Origin: Rostrohypoxylon terebratum
Lineage: Eukaryota; Ascomycota; Sordariomycetes; Xylariales; Hypoxylaceae
Assembly (NCBI GenBank): GCA_022497145.1
Contig: MU385956.1
Span: forward strand, 1 to 64,000
Length of the DNA: 64,000 nucleotides
Direction of reading: 5' to 3'
The notes beneath the pieces were generated by a model that saw nothing but the letters and a program-made list of their open reading frames with translations, had not been told where the DNA came from and made no database searches. Below, in pieces: positions 35,300-48,759 of the stretch; positions within the stretch are counted from its first letter, which is position 1, and each line of letters opens with the position of its first letter. The position numbers were made by a program, and so were the translations under genes.

Positions 35300-36673
35300 T
35301 CACTGAGCATGCCCTGGAAGCAGGGGCGGTGGTGGCTGATCGTAGAGTCCTTCGTTGGCTTTGCGGGACTCGGCACGCATAAGTTTCAACTCCGACTGAC
35401 TGGTAACTTGGCCATATTCGTCCATCATACTATAAACATGATTTCCGGGCTGCCCTGAACCACCAATAGTAGGCGGGAAGACGCCTTTGGCCTTCAAAGT
35501 GCCGTTAGACTTTTGGCTTCGTAGTGTCGTGAGACGTACAAAAGAGCCGACGTATACAAGACCCTTGAACAGGGGTCCCTGCTGGGCGCAGCTCTTTGGC
35601 AGCGAGGGCATACAGAAAACCAGCAACACACAGGTCACCTCCGGAAAGGTCCATAATAGAACCGGGGCTACGGTATAAGTTGCGTCGCCGCTATAATCGA
35701 TGGCAAAGGTCGAGGCGAGACGGCCGATAGCGCACACGGTAGCTAGCATACCGACCGAGAATATCAAGGAGACACCGAGTTTCCGAGAAGCGTTCATTTG
35801 CAGGGACCAGATAACCTTCTGAGGCAAGAGTAGGATAATTAAGTCCATGAAAACGTTGAAGAAGGCCGTAAAGAGGCCGAGAGCTTTTCGATCGATACAA
35901 GTTCCCTTGACCCATGGATACCAAATGGCGTCGTGTGGGATGCAGGTAATCGCGGAGCTGATAATGCTCGATATGTAGAGGAGGACGTTGAGAACGATCA
36001 TGAAGTAACAAGACCAGTAAAAGTACGTGTGGGTGCGGTGAGGCGAAAAGATGCGCACCCACTCGAGCAGGATAGCCGATTTCGCGAAGAGTAAGGCCGC
36101 CGAGTAGGTAATAGTGAGGCCAAAGGTGAGTCCCTGGGTTTTGAGAGTTAACGAATAGGGGATCGAACATTAGGGCCCATCTTGTTACTTACTGCAGCTA
36201 TGTTGATCATATCTTTGAGAGCTATATTATACTGATGAACGAAGAAGCCAGCGTTATGAAGAAAGTCTAAATAGACCCAAGCCAGCACGGCATAGGACGC
36301 CTGCACATCGTAAGCATACAGATCAAGAAAAGCATTCTAGCGACATACAAATGCAAGTAAACCTAGATCTAAATAACACGATGAGATAATCAGCGAGATG
36401 AGCAAGGACTTGATACACTTTTCGAAGCAAGTACGTACAATCCTGAAGCTCCACCTTCTTCGTGACGAAGGTCCTCGAGTACGCACGTCCCACTGCTGCT
36501 ATCGTCGAGAGGAACAAACACACGACGACAACGGCGATAGCTTCATAATTGCGATTGGGTGGATCGATAAAATTCGGCTTTACACCACTTGGTGGTGCTA
36601 AGGCTGGCCCGTCTAAGATTTGCTGCTGTACGGAACTTGGTAAATTTGGGAAATTTTGGATTATGTCGGCCAT
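35300..36673 (-). CDS. Fungal rhodopsin-domain integral membrane protein
   Basis: Three exons, 36673-36419, 36300-36193 and 36133-35300, give 398 residues. Intron 2 is standard (GTAAGT..CCCAG). Intron 1 needs a GTGTAT donor to keep frame, because the better-looking GTACGT a few bases upstream breaks it. Seven hydrophobic segments are visible, with family-typical strings: AVGRAYSRTFVTKKVELQD, GFFVHQYNIALKDM, AKSAILLEWVRIFSPHRTHT, CIPHDAIWYPWVKGTCID and DLIILLLPQKVIWSLQM. This is the SAT4/rhodopsin-domain family common beside fungal biosynthetic clusters, with no proven chemistry. It is divergently oriented to the DHA2 transporter, sharing a 668-bp promoter region, which suggests co-regulation. 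Confidence 0.8.
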
Positions 36674-37340
36674 TCTTGCTTGAATCGATGTTTGACAAAT
36701 TCCAGAAAGAGACAACTATCAAAGTACAACTGATTTTCAGAACAAATTGTGTAGGTAGGCAAGTCAAATTCCCGATATTAGTGGCAAGAGTGGGCGTGTT
36801 GGTATAAATTCTAATCAAGGCCGTTCCTCAAGGCCTGGATTGCATTCGAGTCTTTCTCTAGAAGGCTTACTACTACTTTATTCTACGCCGCTCTTGTGCG
36901 TCTACTCGTTGAAGATATCATTTTTGCCAAGTTCGGGAGATAATTCTGTATTTTCCATTGATACGCCAGCGTACGGTGCGTATCACTTAAATTGCGACAT
37001 TGAGACATCTCGCATATCCGGACCAGCCACTTATGGGCAATGTCGAGCCGTATAAGGTAGTACTGCATGGTACTAATCAATGTACTACCTAGGTAATAGC
37101 GAACCACAGGTGGGCAATAGGAGGGAGTCTTGTAAAGCCCCTAGATTCCGCACAGGGACACATTTCTAACAAAACAACGGTCTATCCGATAAGTAGGCCA
37201 ATCAACCATAAAGGATTCTACACTTACAAGTTTTATTCAAAATACCCAGCCCCTTAGCTCAGTTTCTTCTACCTGCAATAGTCAAGGGTGGCCATACCAT
37301 ATTCCTTCTCCTCAACTTACCAGAGACAACCACGCTAGTC
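36674..37340. other. Shared divergent promoter region
   Basis: Lies between the rhodopsin-domain gene (minus) and the DHA2 transporter gene (plus). Contains a TACCTAGGTA motif at about 37087. No coding sequence seen. Confidence 0.45.
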
Positions 37341-39248
37341 ATGGACGTCGAGGACAATGATGCCTCAGCCGCATCTAAGAAGACGAACAACGACATACTA
37401 GAAGAGACCGCGACATGTTCCCCAGTGCAGACCAGCTCAGCAGAAGTTGATGGCAGAATCATCGTTTATCTGCATGGAGTTCGGTTTGTGATGCTTGCTG
37501 CCTTGTACGTCTTCTTGCTTTATACCACTTTTACTTATTCATGTTTTAGATGGAGAGAGCTGATGCTGATACAGGATTGGTATCATGGTCTTCATTGTTA
37601 GCATAGAAGGGAATATCACATCCACATCACTTATTACCATCACCGGCGAGCTTGGTGATTTCGAAAGGGTTAGTTGGATCTTATCGAGTTATCAACTTGG
37701 ATTCGTTGGTAAGTCGAGTCTCTTGCATGGGTTCAATTTCTGTTTCTAACAACCCGGTGGCTATAGCGCTTATTGTCATCGCTGCTAAAATGAGCGATCT
37801 TTTCGGGCGCAAGTATATCACTGCAGGTCTGATCGTCTTATTTACCGTGTTCTCGGCGGGCTGCGCCGGTATACATACCATGACACAACTGTTAGTCACA
37901 TTCATTTAAAATACTTATGTCGTTTTCTTATGCTAACGCTCAGCATCTAAAGCATCGTAATGCGAGCATTTCAAGGGTTAGGCGCAGGCGGCTGCTACAC
38001 ACTAGCTTCTATCCTCATCGTCGACTCTGCACCGCCAGAAAAGTACGGCAAATACGTGGCCTTTGCGGGAATGGCTATAGCTATGGGAACGGTCTTAGGT
38101 CCCATAATAGGAGGCGCCATCACCGAACATACAACCTGGCGATGGATATTCTGGTTCAAGTACGTCGACCTCACCATTTAGCAAGTAGGCTCTACTAACA
38201 TTTCGTTCTGTATAGTGTACCTGTTGGCGGATTAGCCCTTTTTCTTCTTCTTTTTGGCATGCCGAGAGACTTTCCCTACAAAGCAGAAGAACGCCGTCAC
38301 CGATCGATTAGCGATGTGTATACCACAATCTGGACCAGACTCGACTTGCCAGGTTCCATGTTACTCTTATGTGCAGTACTATCCTTCACCGCATGCTTCC
38401 AAGAGGCGGACTCGCGGTTCCCATGGAAATCGGCCTATGTCATTACGCTTTTGATTGTATCAGTGCTGCTGTTCTTAGCACTCCTTTTATGGGAGCGTCA
38501 CGTTACACAGGCCGGAAAGGTTCGAGAACCGGTGTTGCCATGGCGGTTCTTCACAAACCGCGTCATGGTCTCCATTATACTTGTTATGGCGCTTGTAGGT
38601 GGGCCGATGAGTGTAACGACTTTCCAGCTACCACAGCGATTCCAGCTCGTCAACGGGCTTTCGAGTCTAGATGCTGGTATACGACTCCTGCCTTTTGGAG
38701 TTATGTTCTCCGTCGGCTCCATGTTTGGCACTACGACCGCGAGCAAGTTGAGGATCCCGGCGATTTATCTCGTCTGGGTAGGGTCAGTATTACAGGTGAT
38801 TGGTTTTGCATTCCTCAGCACATTAGATACGTCTTTGCAGATCCACGCTAAGGTATACGGATACTTGATCCTGTGTGGATTCGGTTGTGGAATGACCTTC
38901 GTGATGGCATATATCACAGTTCCCTTTACCGTCACTGAATTTGACAAAGCCGTGGGAATGGCATCCGCCAACCAATTCCGGACGATGGGGAGTGCTATGG
39001 GACTGGCAATTGCTACTTCTGTCTTCAACGGATACGTATTACCTCATTTATCCATCTTAGGCATACAAGATCCCGCTGCTGCCTTGATCACCGGGCAACA
39101 ATTTCTCTCAGCAGACCTGCAAGATGAAGGACGACTCATTCTGTCGGAGGGATACAACCGGCAAATGACGGTTCTTTGCGCACTCTCAGCAGCCCAGATA
39201 CCAGCTGCACTATTAATGTGGAAGCGCAAACAGATTGTCACCGTGTAA
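37341..39248 (+). CDS. DHA2-family MFS exporter of the PKS locus
   Basis: Five exons, 37341-37504, 37575-37708, 37767-37890, 37953-38159 and 38216-39248, join in phase to 553 residues with about 14 membrane helices. The motif A loop KMSDLFGRK follows helix 2, MRAFQGLGAGG is the motif B region, and GPIIGGAITEHTTWRWIFWF is the antiporter motif C region typical of DHA2 drug/toxin exporters. Exon 4 begins at the AAAG acceptor 37951-37952. An earlier CAG at 37941-37943 would shift the frame. Position and direction (1.1 kb upstream of the PKS gene, same strand) suggest export of the polyketide and self-protection. Confidence 0.88.
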
Positions 39249-40315
39249 CTCTGGATTTGAAGAGGCGTATTGTTTGGTCTAGCATTATTAGAGTAGCTAC
39301 ATCGTAGAGATGAAATTACGAGATTAATCATTGTATTCAACATCGCGTTTTGATCTTAAAAATAATGCTAGGTTAGTCGCAGTATTCGACGAACGATTTT
39401 TAGGTACAGAAGTGACAGCCCTTTCTAACCAGAAGCCTGTCACGGCCTGGCAACAAGAGCGCGAATAATCCTAACAAATTCATGGGAGAGCATACTGATG
39501 TGCCGCGATATTATTCACGGCAACTTCAACATTGCATAGTAGGTAGTATTTTCTCGCAATCGTATACGTACCTATTGTCGCTAGGCCAGCTGGTTCAGCC
39601 TTCTTCTAAGACGTAATCTCTCGGCCGAGTGCTTGGAACTTTTCAAGGCTGAGATCACTGACTCATGACGGTAGAGATATGGTAGTAGTTGGGATACAGA
39701 TCCCTGCTGCCTCATCCTTCGGCAATATATGCAGGTAGTAGTCTGCGTGCTGTGTAAACAGAGGATCAAGCGGTGCTTCGTATTACGAAATGGCGCAGCT
39801 GTTTGACCGACTTGGCATCTTAAGGAGATATATTAATAAACCCGTGTCCCGTTACACCTTTGGAGTGATCGACTCACATCGTAACATCAAAACTACCTCA
39901 TGGACTTCCAACACACCTTACCAGTTGATTGAGAGCCCTCCGTTACACGCAATATGGCGTATTCGATACTTGGTAGGTACATCAAGAAGTAGACCGGTAC
40001 TGTGTACGTACAATCAGGGTTGATACACGTTGGGTTATATCTAAATATGTCGAATAATCAGATATTCGTTTAATGTGCCTGTATCCGAGAGACGATCTGT
40101 CCCAGAGTGATATGTGGTATGGGCAATTGGAAGGCGATCTCTATAATATTCGAATATAAAACCCCTAAGGCATCTTATATCAGTATGCCTAGTCATCGTG
40201 AATATCTAACGTTCGATTCTACTCAATCCATTGTCAGTTGAACATCAGAGACATAGGGCAGTATATCAGTGAACTTACACAAGCACTTCCGAGAGTTTTC
40301 AAACCATACGTCACC
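39249..40315. other. PKS promoter region
   Basis: One kilobase with no supported gene. A TATA-like box is listed separately. Confidence 0.5.
40155..40161 (+). promoter_or_regulatory. TATA-like box upstream of the PKS
   Basis: TATAAAA about 155 bases before the PKS start codon is a plausible core promoter element. There is no experimental support. Confidence 0.35.
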
Positions 40316-43300
40316 ATGGAACCTTTCGCCATTATCGGGTTCTCTTTCAAGTTGCCTCAGGATGCTACAGATGAGTCCAACTTCTGGAAGATCCTTGAAG
40401 AGGGCAGAAACCTCTCAACAAAATGGCCAGAAGATAGGACGACAATGGACTTATCCCCTTCGGAAGAGGTTTGTTCATTTATTCCCAGTACTCGTTTTAC
40501 TCATAGAATGAATAGAGACTTACATTGAACTTTTGTAGCCTAAAGCTCACGCGGCCCACTTTCTCAAGGAGGACCCAGGATTGTTTGATGCCCCTTTTTT
40601 CTCGCTCACGGCTAAGGAGGCAGCCGGAATGGATCCTCAACAACGGCTGGCGCTGGAAATCGCATATCATACTTTCGAAAACGGTAAGCCTATACCGAAG
40701 AAAAAATCTCGAACGGCGAAAATCGATTCTAATTCCTTTATGCTCAAAATATAGCGGGTATACCAGTTGAGACTCTTCGTGGAAGCCGTACCGCCGTGTT
40801 CGGGGCTACTATGTCTGATGACTACTCTAGAATGTTGTCGAAAGACTCTGACGCTCCACCACCGCTCAATATTACGGGAGTACAAGCCTCAATCCTGCCC
40901 AACCGCATTAGCTGGTATTTTGATTTGAGAGGGCCTAGCGTACATGTCGACACGGCATGCTCTGGAAGCATGATCGGGTTGGACATGGCGTGTCAGTCGA
41001 TGAGAAGTGGTAGTGCTTCAATGGTCCGTTTTTGTTCTTCCCTTTGGCTTCCCTATAACTTCAGAAAGCTTTTAAAAGCTTGTTGCTGATTAGCAAATGA
41101 TTTCATGCAGGCCTTGATTCTAGGTTCCAATTTGATCCTCACTCCAGAACCCTCAATTGCTCTCGATCGGGGGAAATTTCTTTCTCCCGATGGCAAGTGT
41201 TTCAGCTTTGACGAGCGAGGCAATGGGTATTCGCGCGGCGAAGGTTTTGTGGCGCTTCTGGTCAAGCCATTGGGGGATGCTCTGCGTGATGGGGATATCA
41301 TCCGAGCCGTGATACGGGGCGCCGGCTCGAACCAGGATGGCCGGACCCCGACGATGACACAACCAAGCACCGAATCTCAAGAGGTTCTTATTCGTCAAGT
41401 ATACGCCCAGGCTGGTTTAGGATTTGACCATACGAGGTATTTTGAAGCACATGGTAAATGCATTCCCAGTGAGCGATATAGCGTCGTAATGAATACTGAT
41501 GAAATTTCCGTGTAGGAACCGGAACCTCGGTAGGGGATCCAATTGAAGCAGCAGCAATCGGGAGGGTATTCAAGGGTCATCGCTCACCTGAGGAGCCTCT
41601 TTTTATGTAAGTGGATAACCAGATCGTAGGTACAATTCTAAATGTCGAAACTAACTAGATGGAAAAAGAGGTTCTGTCAAGTCAAATATAGGCCATCTTG
41701 AAGGGGCGAGCGGTGCTGCAGGCATTGTGAAAACAATCTTAGCGCTCGAGAGGGGCGCCATCCCGCCGACTGCCCTATTTAAGACTATGAATTCGAACAT
41801 CGACGCTGATTTTTACCGAATCCAGGTAAGTCTAGCGGGGGCTCGTGGAAGTCATTGCTCATCTTCAGGCTTAGTTAGTGAGCTAAGTGGCTTGAATTAG
41901 CCCTGTAATGATTGTTTTTCTTGAAAAATCTCACTAACGCCATCGGAAAAGGTCCCTACCCGCTGCATCCCTTGGCCGGCACCTGGCCTACGGAGGGCTT
42001 CTATTAACTCCTTCGGTTTCGGAGGCACTAATTCTCATGTCATCCTCGACGATGCTTTCCACTATCTACAAAGTCGCGGTCTCAGCGGCTTCCATCATTG
42101 CTCTGTTGGACCCGCACAGACTACCAATGGGCTTACACTCCATAGTACAACTGAATGGAATGGCGACAGCAGTAATGAGCTCGCTAGGCTTGAGACCATT
42201 CCCGGACCGAGATTGCTCATCTGGAGTGCTGCAGACGCGGGCGCTGTCGAACGCATGACAAATGCATACCAAGACTATTATGAAGCTCATATCGCTGGCA
42301 GCGTTGCCAAACTTGACCAGTTGGCATACACGTTGGCCGCACGACGATCTCGAATGCCATGGCGGACATTCACAGTAATCGATGGTCAGGAAAATGCCTC
42401 GCGTTTGCCGATAGCGCAACCAGTCCGAATACCAACCGAAGTCACAAGTAGTGCCTTTATCTTTACAGGGCAAGGCGCGCAATATGTTGGAATGGGCCTA
42501 GAGCTGCTACGGTATCCCGTGTTCGAGGAGAGCCTGCGGAAATCAGATGAGATCTTAGCAAGCCTCGGCTGTAAATGGTCAATATTCAGTGAGTGCTTGT
42601 GGACCATATTAACACCACTTACCTACTAGGTATAACACTAACAGTAGATATCTAGGCGAGATTTGCAACGATCGAAACATCGATTTGCCCGATTATAGCC
42701 AACCACTATGTACTGCGCTGCAGATTGCCCTAGTCGAACTACTTCGCAGCTTTGGTGTAGAACCTGCGGCTGTAGTTGGGCATTCGAGCGGAGAGATTGC
42801 CGCCACCTATACCATAGGCGCCCTGTCCCATGAATCCGCTTGCAAGGTAGCTTACTTTCGCGGGCAACTGGCTGGAAAACTGCGGGCAGAGACAAGAACT
42901 CCAGGCGCTATGATGTCTGTCAACATGTCTGAAGCCGAGGTGCCGGCGTATCTTGAGAAGTTGGGTGGTTCGCAACTTGGCGAACATGCGATATGCGTTG
43001 CGTGTGTGAACAGTCCTACAAACGTTACAGTTTCTGGCCCCTCCGACAATATCGATACCTTTAAAGAATATCTCGATTGTTTGGGTCTCTTTGCTCATAA
43101 AATCAAGACAGGCGTCGCATATCATTCTCCTGCCATGCAAGTCGTGGTTGCTGAATACCTCTCCTTGATGGGCACCCTCGAGCCAGAACCAATGAGTCGT
43201 AGCCATAGGATTCCTATGATCAGTTCCGTCACTGGCCATGTCGCGTCTCCCAAGTTGCTAGCTAGGCCACAGTACTGGGTTGACAACCTAGTCTCCCCAG

Positions 43301-46300
43301 TGCAATTTTCCAGGGCTGTTCAAGTTCTTGCCAGTAGCACTTTGCAGTCAATTCTCCCTGTCGGAACCGGCACCATCACCGATTTAGTCGAGATCGGACC
43401 ACATGCTGCTCTACGAAGACCTGTAAGAGATTCTGTGGCACCATCGCTGCGATACCACTCGGCTTTGGAACGCAAAAAGTCCCCTTCAAAGACCATATTG
43501 TCCCTTTTGGGGGCGCTTTTCTGTCACGGCCACCCCGTTTCTATATTAGCGGGCAATCTCCAAACTGAAGGTAACCTACCGTTCCTCGTCGACTGTCCTC
43601 CATACCCATTCAACCACAGTCGACGCTATTGGAATGAGGGGAGAATCAGCAAGGAGCTTAGATTGCGACCAATTTTGCCAGGGTATATGCTTGGAAAACG
43701 CGCTCTTGAATGGAACGCACTTCAGCCCAGATGGAGGAATTGGCTATGTACCGAGACAATGCCTTGGCTTGCTGATCATGTGGTAAGTTTCCTTTGAATC
43801 TTGCTCTCTCATCCCTAGTCTCTTTTCACCGGAATTTCTCCTCCTACCAATTTGCCAACTATGATACGGCGCTTCGTCTGATGCTCTTAACAGGTCTCCG
43901 ATACGGTGATTTGCCCTGGAACAGGAATGCTGGTCATGTCGATAGAAGCTGTGAAACAGGTGGTTTCTCACAACAACCGTCCGATATCTGGGTTTTTATT
44001 AAAAGATTCAGAATTCCTTGCTCCAGTTTTAGTGGGCAAAACGGCACAGACTGCTACAGAGGTCGCTCTTCAACTCCGACCCATGCAGGGTGCGTACGAC
44101 AAAGAACCCGTATGTTATGAGGTCCAAGTTTTCACATACCACGACGAACATTGGACAGAATGCGTCCATACCAATGTCCAGGTACAATATGACGAACTTG
44201 CGGTAGGCAAAGTTGACAATGGCAAAGAGAATATGTTGGAACATGATCGGATCCGTCAGATATCCCACCAAGCCGCCTCATCTTGCACAGAACCAGTGGA
44301 TAGACGGGACTTTTACGATTATTGTCATGAGCAAGGAATCTCCTACGGCGAGACTTTCCGATTGTTGCGCGATATCAAATGGGATCGTAGCAACAAGGCA
44401 TCTGCAAAAGTTGACTTGACAGTGGTAGAAAAGCACATGCAATCAAACAACAGTCCGGTGCACCCCGCTGTGCTAGATGCAGGAATTCATCTAGTCATGG
44501 CACAACTCTCGAAAGGCCTTGCTGAGAAAACCCCAACACTGGTTCCATTCCGCATGAGTAGGGCATGGATCTCGGCGAAAGTATGGAACCATACAACGTC
44601 ATCCTTGCGCATAACTTCTGTCTTCCAACCAAAGACCAACAGCTCTACTAGACTGAAGAATTCCTTCTATGCGTTAGCTGATGACGACTCACCTCTTTGC
44701 GCCGCTGAAGATATCTTGATGGCAGAGGTTTCGCAATCTGGCAGTACTCAGGACGATGGAACTGGCCAAGAGCTTCTCTACAATGTCGCTTGGAAACCTC
44801 AACTGAGCACCTTAAGCCCTCATGATCTACGTCAGCTATGCGACGATACTGCTCGTATGTACGATGAAAGTGCTGATGATAAGTGGGCCCTCAAGGCAGA
44901 GCTTACGATGAGGATGGCGGCGCGAAAAGCTCTGAAGGAAGTGAAGGATAGCGAAATGGACTGCACTCGACCATATATGCGTCAATATGTGGCTTCCCTT
45001 AGACATCACTATGCTGCGTCGCTCCATAATGATGAGGATATAAGCGGTCCTACGCTTGAAAGTCTCCTGAAAGAGTGTGAAGAAGAGAATCCCGACTGTC
45101 GCGTTTTCATGGAAGTTGGGCGTGCCTTACCATCTATACTTCGTGGAGAAACGGATCCATTAGAGTTGATGTTTACAGCCAAGAGCGCTGAAGCTCTCTA
45201 CACCCACCTTGCCGACCAACAGATGCGCGACGGTCGCTTTGAAGCGTTCCTCGATCTAGCGTCCCACGAGAAACCTAACCTCAAGATACTTGAGGTCGGT
45301 GCAGGGACTGGCAGCATTTCTCGCCCTGTCCTCTCTGCTCTCCAACGCCTCGAAGAGAATACAGGACAATGCCGCTTCGCTAGCTATACCTACACCGACA
45401 TCTCGCCCATGTTCTTTGAGTCTGCCAGTAGTAAGCTTGGTGATTTTCAAGGCAGGCTTCAGTTTAAGACGTTGGATCTCGAATCCGATCCAGAGAAACA
45501 GGGGTATGAGCTTGGGAGCTATGATCTTGTTATTGCGGGTCTTGTATTACATGCTACATCGGATCTATCAGCTTCTTTAGGGAGAATACGTGGACTTCTC
45601 AAACCCGGAGGCCACATTGCGTTCCAAGAGGTCGTCATCCCGGATAGCGCACGCGCCAATGTCGCTTTTGGTACACTCGAGGGTTGGTGGCTCGGCACAG
45701 AAGACTGGCGCCAGCATACGCCTCTCTTGTCAGAAAAGGGTTGGCACGAGCTGTTGCTCACTACTGGCTTTTCAGGCGCGGATCTCGTGCTCAGGGACTA
45801 TCAAAGTGATGTCTCTCATCTCTGCAGTATGATTGTTTCAAAATCAGTGAACGTCGAGGACGTCGGAAGATTCACGAATGGCGCAATATTCCAGTTCACG
45901 GACAAGGTCGTGCTACTTATCGACCAAGACTCAGAAACGCAGTGTGCTCTTGCAGCGAAACTCGGTGGGAAATACACGAACACGCAAATCTTACGTTTGA
46001 CAGACATGATGAAAAGTGGGTGGGAATGTTCACCTGTCGACGTCGTGGTGTCCCTACTGGAGATCAATATCCCATATTTAGCTACACTCTCCGAGCCAAA
46101 GTTCCAAAAATTAAAGAAGCTGATCCAAGGGGTTGAGAACCTCCTATGGGTTAGTTCTATGCCTCCTACCGACGACAAGACGGCCGATCCACACTCAGCT
46201 GTGGCGGCAGGGTTTCTGCGGAGTATCCAGTCGGAAGAGCCGGCGAAACACATCGTCATTCTGAACATCGAGTCCGCCCTCCCATCGTCCGAAGCCAAAT

Positions 46301-48759
46301 TTGTGGTTGAGGTTCTTGACAGATGTTTTGGGAAAGAACGTGTGTCGCGAGAACTTGAATTCATTGTACGTGACGGCCAACTACACATTGGGCGCATGAT
46401 GAAAGAAATCGAGCTTGATGCGGAACGATCAAGTCGTGTGGAGCCAACACTACGAACCGAGCCATGGAAGCCCGGACCCTCGTTGTCCCTTGAAGTAGGC
46501 ACTCCAGGTCTTCTAGACACGCTTCGTTTCGTCGAGGATACCAAATGTCAAGATGAGCTAAATCCGGGTGATGTCGAAATCGAGGCTATGGCGTGGCCTA
46601 TTAGCTTCCGAGATGTATTTGTAGCGCTCGGAAGATTAGAAATGGGGGCGCTGGGTGTCGAATGTGCAGGCGTCATAACTCGTGTCGGGGATGCTTGCCC
46701 GCATGATCTTCATCGCGGCGATCGCGTTGTGATGGTATCTCTAGGATGTATGAGGACCCACCCAAGAGAGGTAGCCGACATGGTCGTGAAGATTCCGGAT
46801 TCTCTCTCTTTCAACGAAGCTGTTGCAGGAATCAACCCAGGGATAACGGCTTACCACTCGCTTGTAAACGTAGCACGGCTACAGGCTGGCGAGAAGGTTC
46901 TCATCCACTCTGGCGCTGGCAGCACTGGTCAAATGGCGATTGGAATTGCAAAAATGCTTGGCGCGGAAGTATTCACCACAGTTGGCTTCGACGATAAGAA
47001 ACAGTTGCTAATGCAACTATATGACATTCCCGAAGACCACATTTTCTATAGCCGCAACACGTCCTTCGCGAAAGGTATTATGCGCATGACCAATGGCCGC
47101 GGAGTCGATGTCGTGCTAAACTCCTTGTCCGGAGAAGGATTGAGAGCAAGTTGGGAATGCATCGCTCCATACGGGCGGTTTGTCGAGATCGGCAAGGCTG
47201 ATATCGAGACGAATACATCGCTGCCTATGAGAAGCTTTTCTAAGAACACCGCCTTTGCTGCTGTCGATCTCGTCCACATCTCCCAGACGAATACCAAACT
47301 GATGCGCCAGTTGACAAAGAAAGTCCTTGAGCTAGTTGCCGGGCGTCAAATCAGCGCACCAGGACCATTACATGTATACTATGTGTCGAATGCGGAGAAA
47401 GCGTTCAGATATATGCAGAGCGGAACCAACACCGGGCGCCTTATCATGACGGCCAACCAAGATGATGTTGTCCCGGTAAGACTTGCAGGAACGACAATTG
47501 GTAAACCTTTCGCTAACTATTGAGTAGAAATTCCTGCGGCTGAAGAGCACTTGGCACTTTGATGCTCATGCATCGTACCTCGTCGCTGGAGGATTTGGTG
47601 GTATTGGCCGCGCGATACTTCGATGGATGGCCGACAGAGGGGCAAGAAACATCATCGTCCCCTCTCGTTCCGGGCCTTCTTCCCAGGCGGCACTTGAGGT
47701 AGTCTCAGAACTTACGGCCAGAGGAGTTCGGCTAGTAACATCAAGTTGTGATGTGGGATCAATCGATAGTCTGTCGGCTTTGCTGCAAGATTGTGCTACT
47801 AGCTTGCCTCCCATTAAAGGGTGTATTAACGCTGCTATGGTCTTACAGGTGTGTATTTCTATTCATATTTTATCCTAGTACACCTCTGCTTCCCAATTTC
47901 CAGGTGCTGACAACGGAGTTAGGATTCCATCTTTGGAAATATGACACACGCAGAGTGGTCACTCACCATACAATCGAAAGTAAATTCGAGTTGGAACCTC
48001 CATAAATTGCTCCCGACCGATATGGATTTCTTCATCTTCCTCTCCTCAATATCGGGAGTCTATGGATCGCCTGGTCAAAGCAATTATGCCGCTGGCTGCA
48101 GTTTTCAGGATGCCTTAGCGCGCTCTAGAACGGCTGCCGGCCATAAAAGCTCAGTCTCAATCAACCTTGGGTGGATGCGCACCATCGGAATCATCGCCGA
48201 GACAGAGCAATATCGCCACAACCGGATGAACGCCGGTGACATGGCCAAAGTCGAAGAGGCCGATTTCTTCGCCTTGCTTGAGCACTATTGCGACCCATTC
48301 CTGCCACCTCTCGACGTGAACCACTGCCAAGTCATCATCGGCGTGATTACCCAAGCACATTTCCGCGCCAAGGGCGAAACACCGATCCAAATTCTAGATC
48401 GTCCGCTCTTCGCCGGTTTCGATGCTCCGCATCTATACAAATCCGGAAACAATAAGGCTACCGCCGCCGCGCAGGAAGACTTCCCTACGCTATTTCGCCA
48501 AGCCAGTACACCACGAGAGCGAAGTGAGATTTTTGTTTCGGCTCTTAAGGGGAGGGTGGCCCGGGCGCTGGACGTGCCGGTTGAGGAGGTGGATCCCCGC
48601 AAGAGCTTGTCTGATTATGGCACGGATTCGCTGATGGCTGTGGAGCTGAGGAATTGGATAAAAAGGGACTATGGGGTTACGCTTGCCGTGTTCAATATCA
48701 TGGGCGGCGCTGATATCGCCGCGGTGGGCGATTTGGTTACTGAGAGGGCGGAGAATTAG
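40316..48759 (+). CDS. Highly reducing polyketide synthase (KS-AT-DH-cMT-ER-KR-ACP)
   Basis: Eleven exons: 40316-40468, 40539-40683, 40755-41023, 41111-41453, 41516-41606, 41669-41825, 41952-42588, 42656-43782, 43894-47475, 47528-47848, 47923-48759; 2553 residues, all junctions in phase. KS: Cys168 in DTACSG, His in EAHGTGTS and NIGHLEG. AT: Ser642 in GHSSGE. DH: His973 in ADHVV and Asp1169 in HPAVLDAG. C-methyltransferase: LEVGAGTGS about 1440. ER: HSGAGSTGQ about 1977. KR: YLVAGGFGGIGRA about 2185, Tyr2330. ACP: Ser2511 in GTDSL. There is no thioesterase, reductase or condensation domain, so release needs another enzyme. The protein would iteratively build a reduced, alpha-methylated chain. 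The KR has Cys (2334) where Asn usually follows YAAG. I start at 40316 because upstream in-frame residues lack an ATG. Confidence 0.95.

Noticed and set aside
45816..46544. 242-codon minus-strand frame within the PKS
   Set aside because: Shadow of the PKS coding strand: serine-rich, no domain, and opposite a strongly conserved cMT-to-ER region.
47850..47905. CCAG acceptor at 47901-47904 for the last PKS intron
   Set aside because: It puts the KR out of frame; the GTTAG acceptor ending at 47922 gives the conserved DSIFGNMTHAEW.
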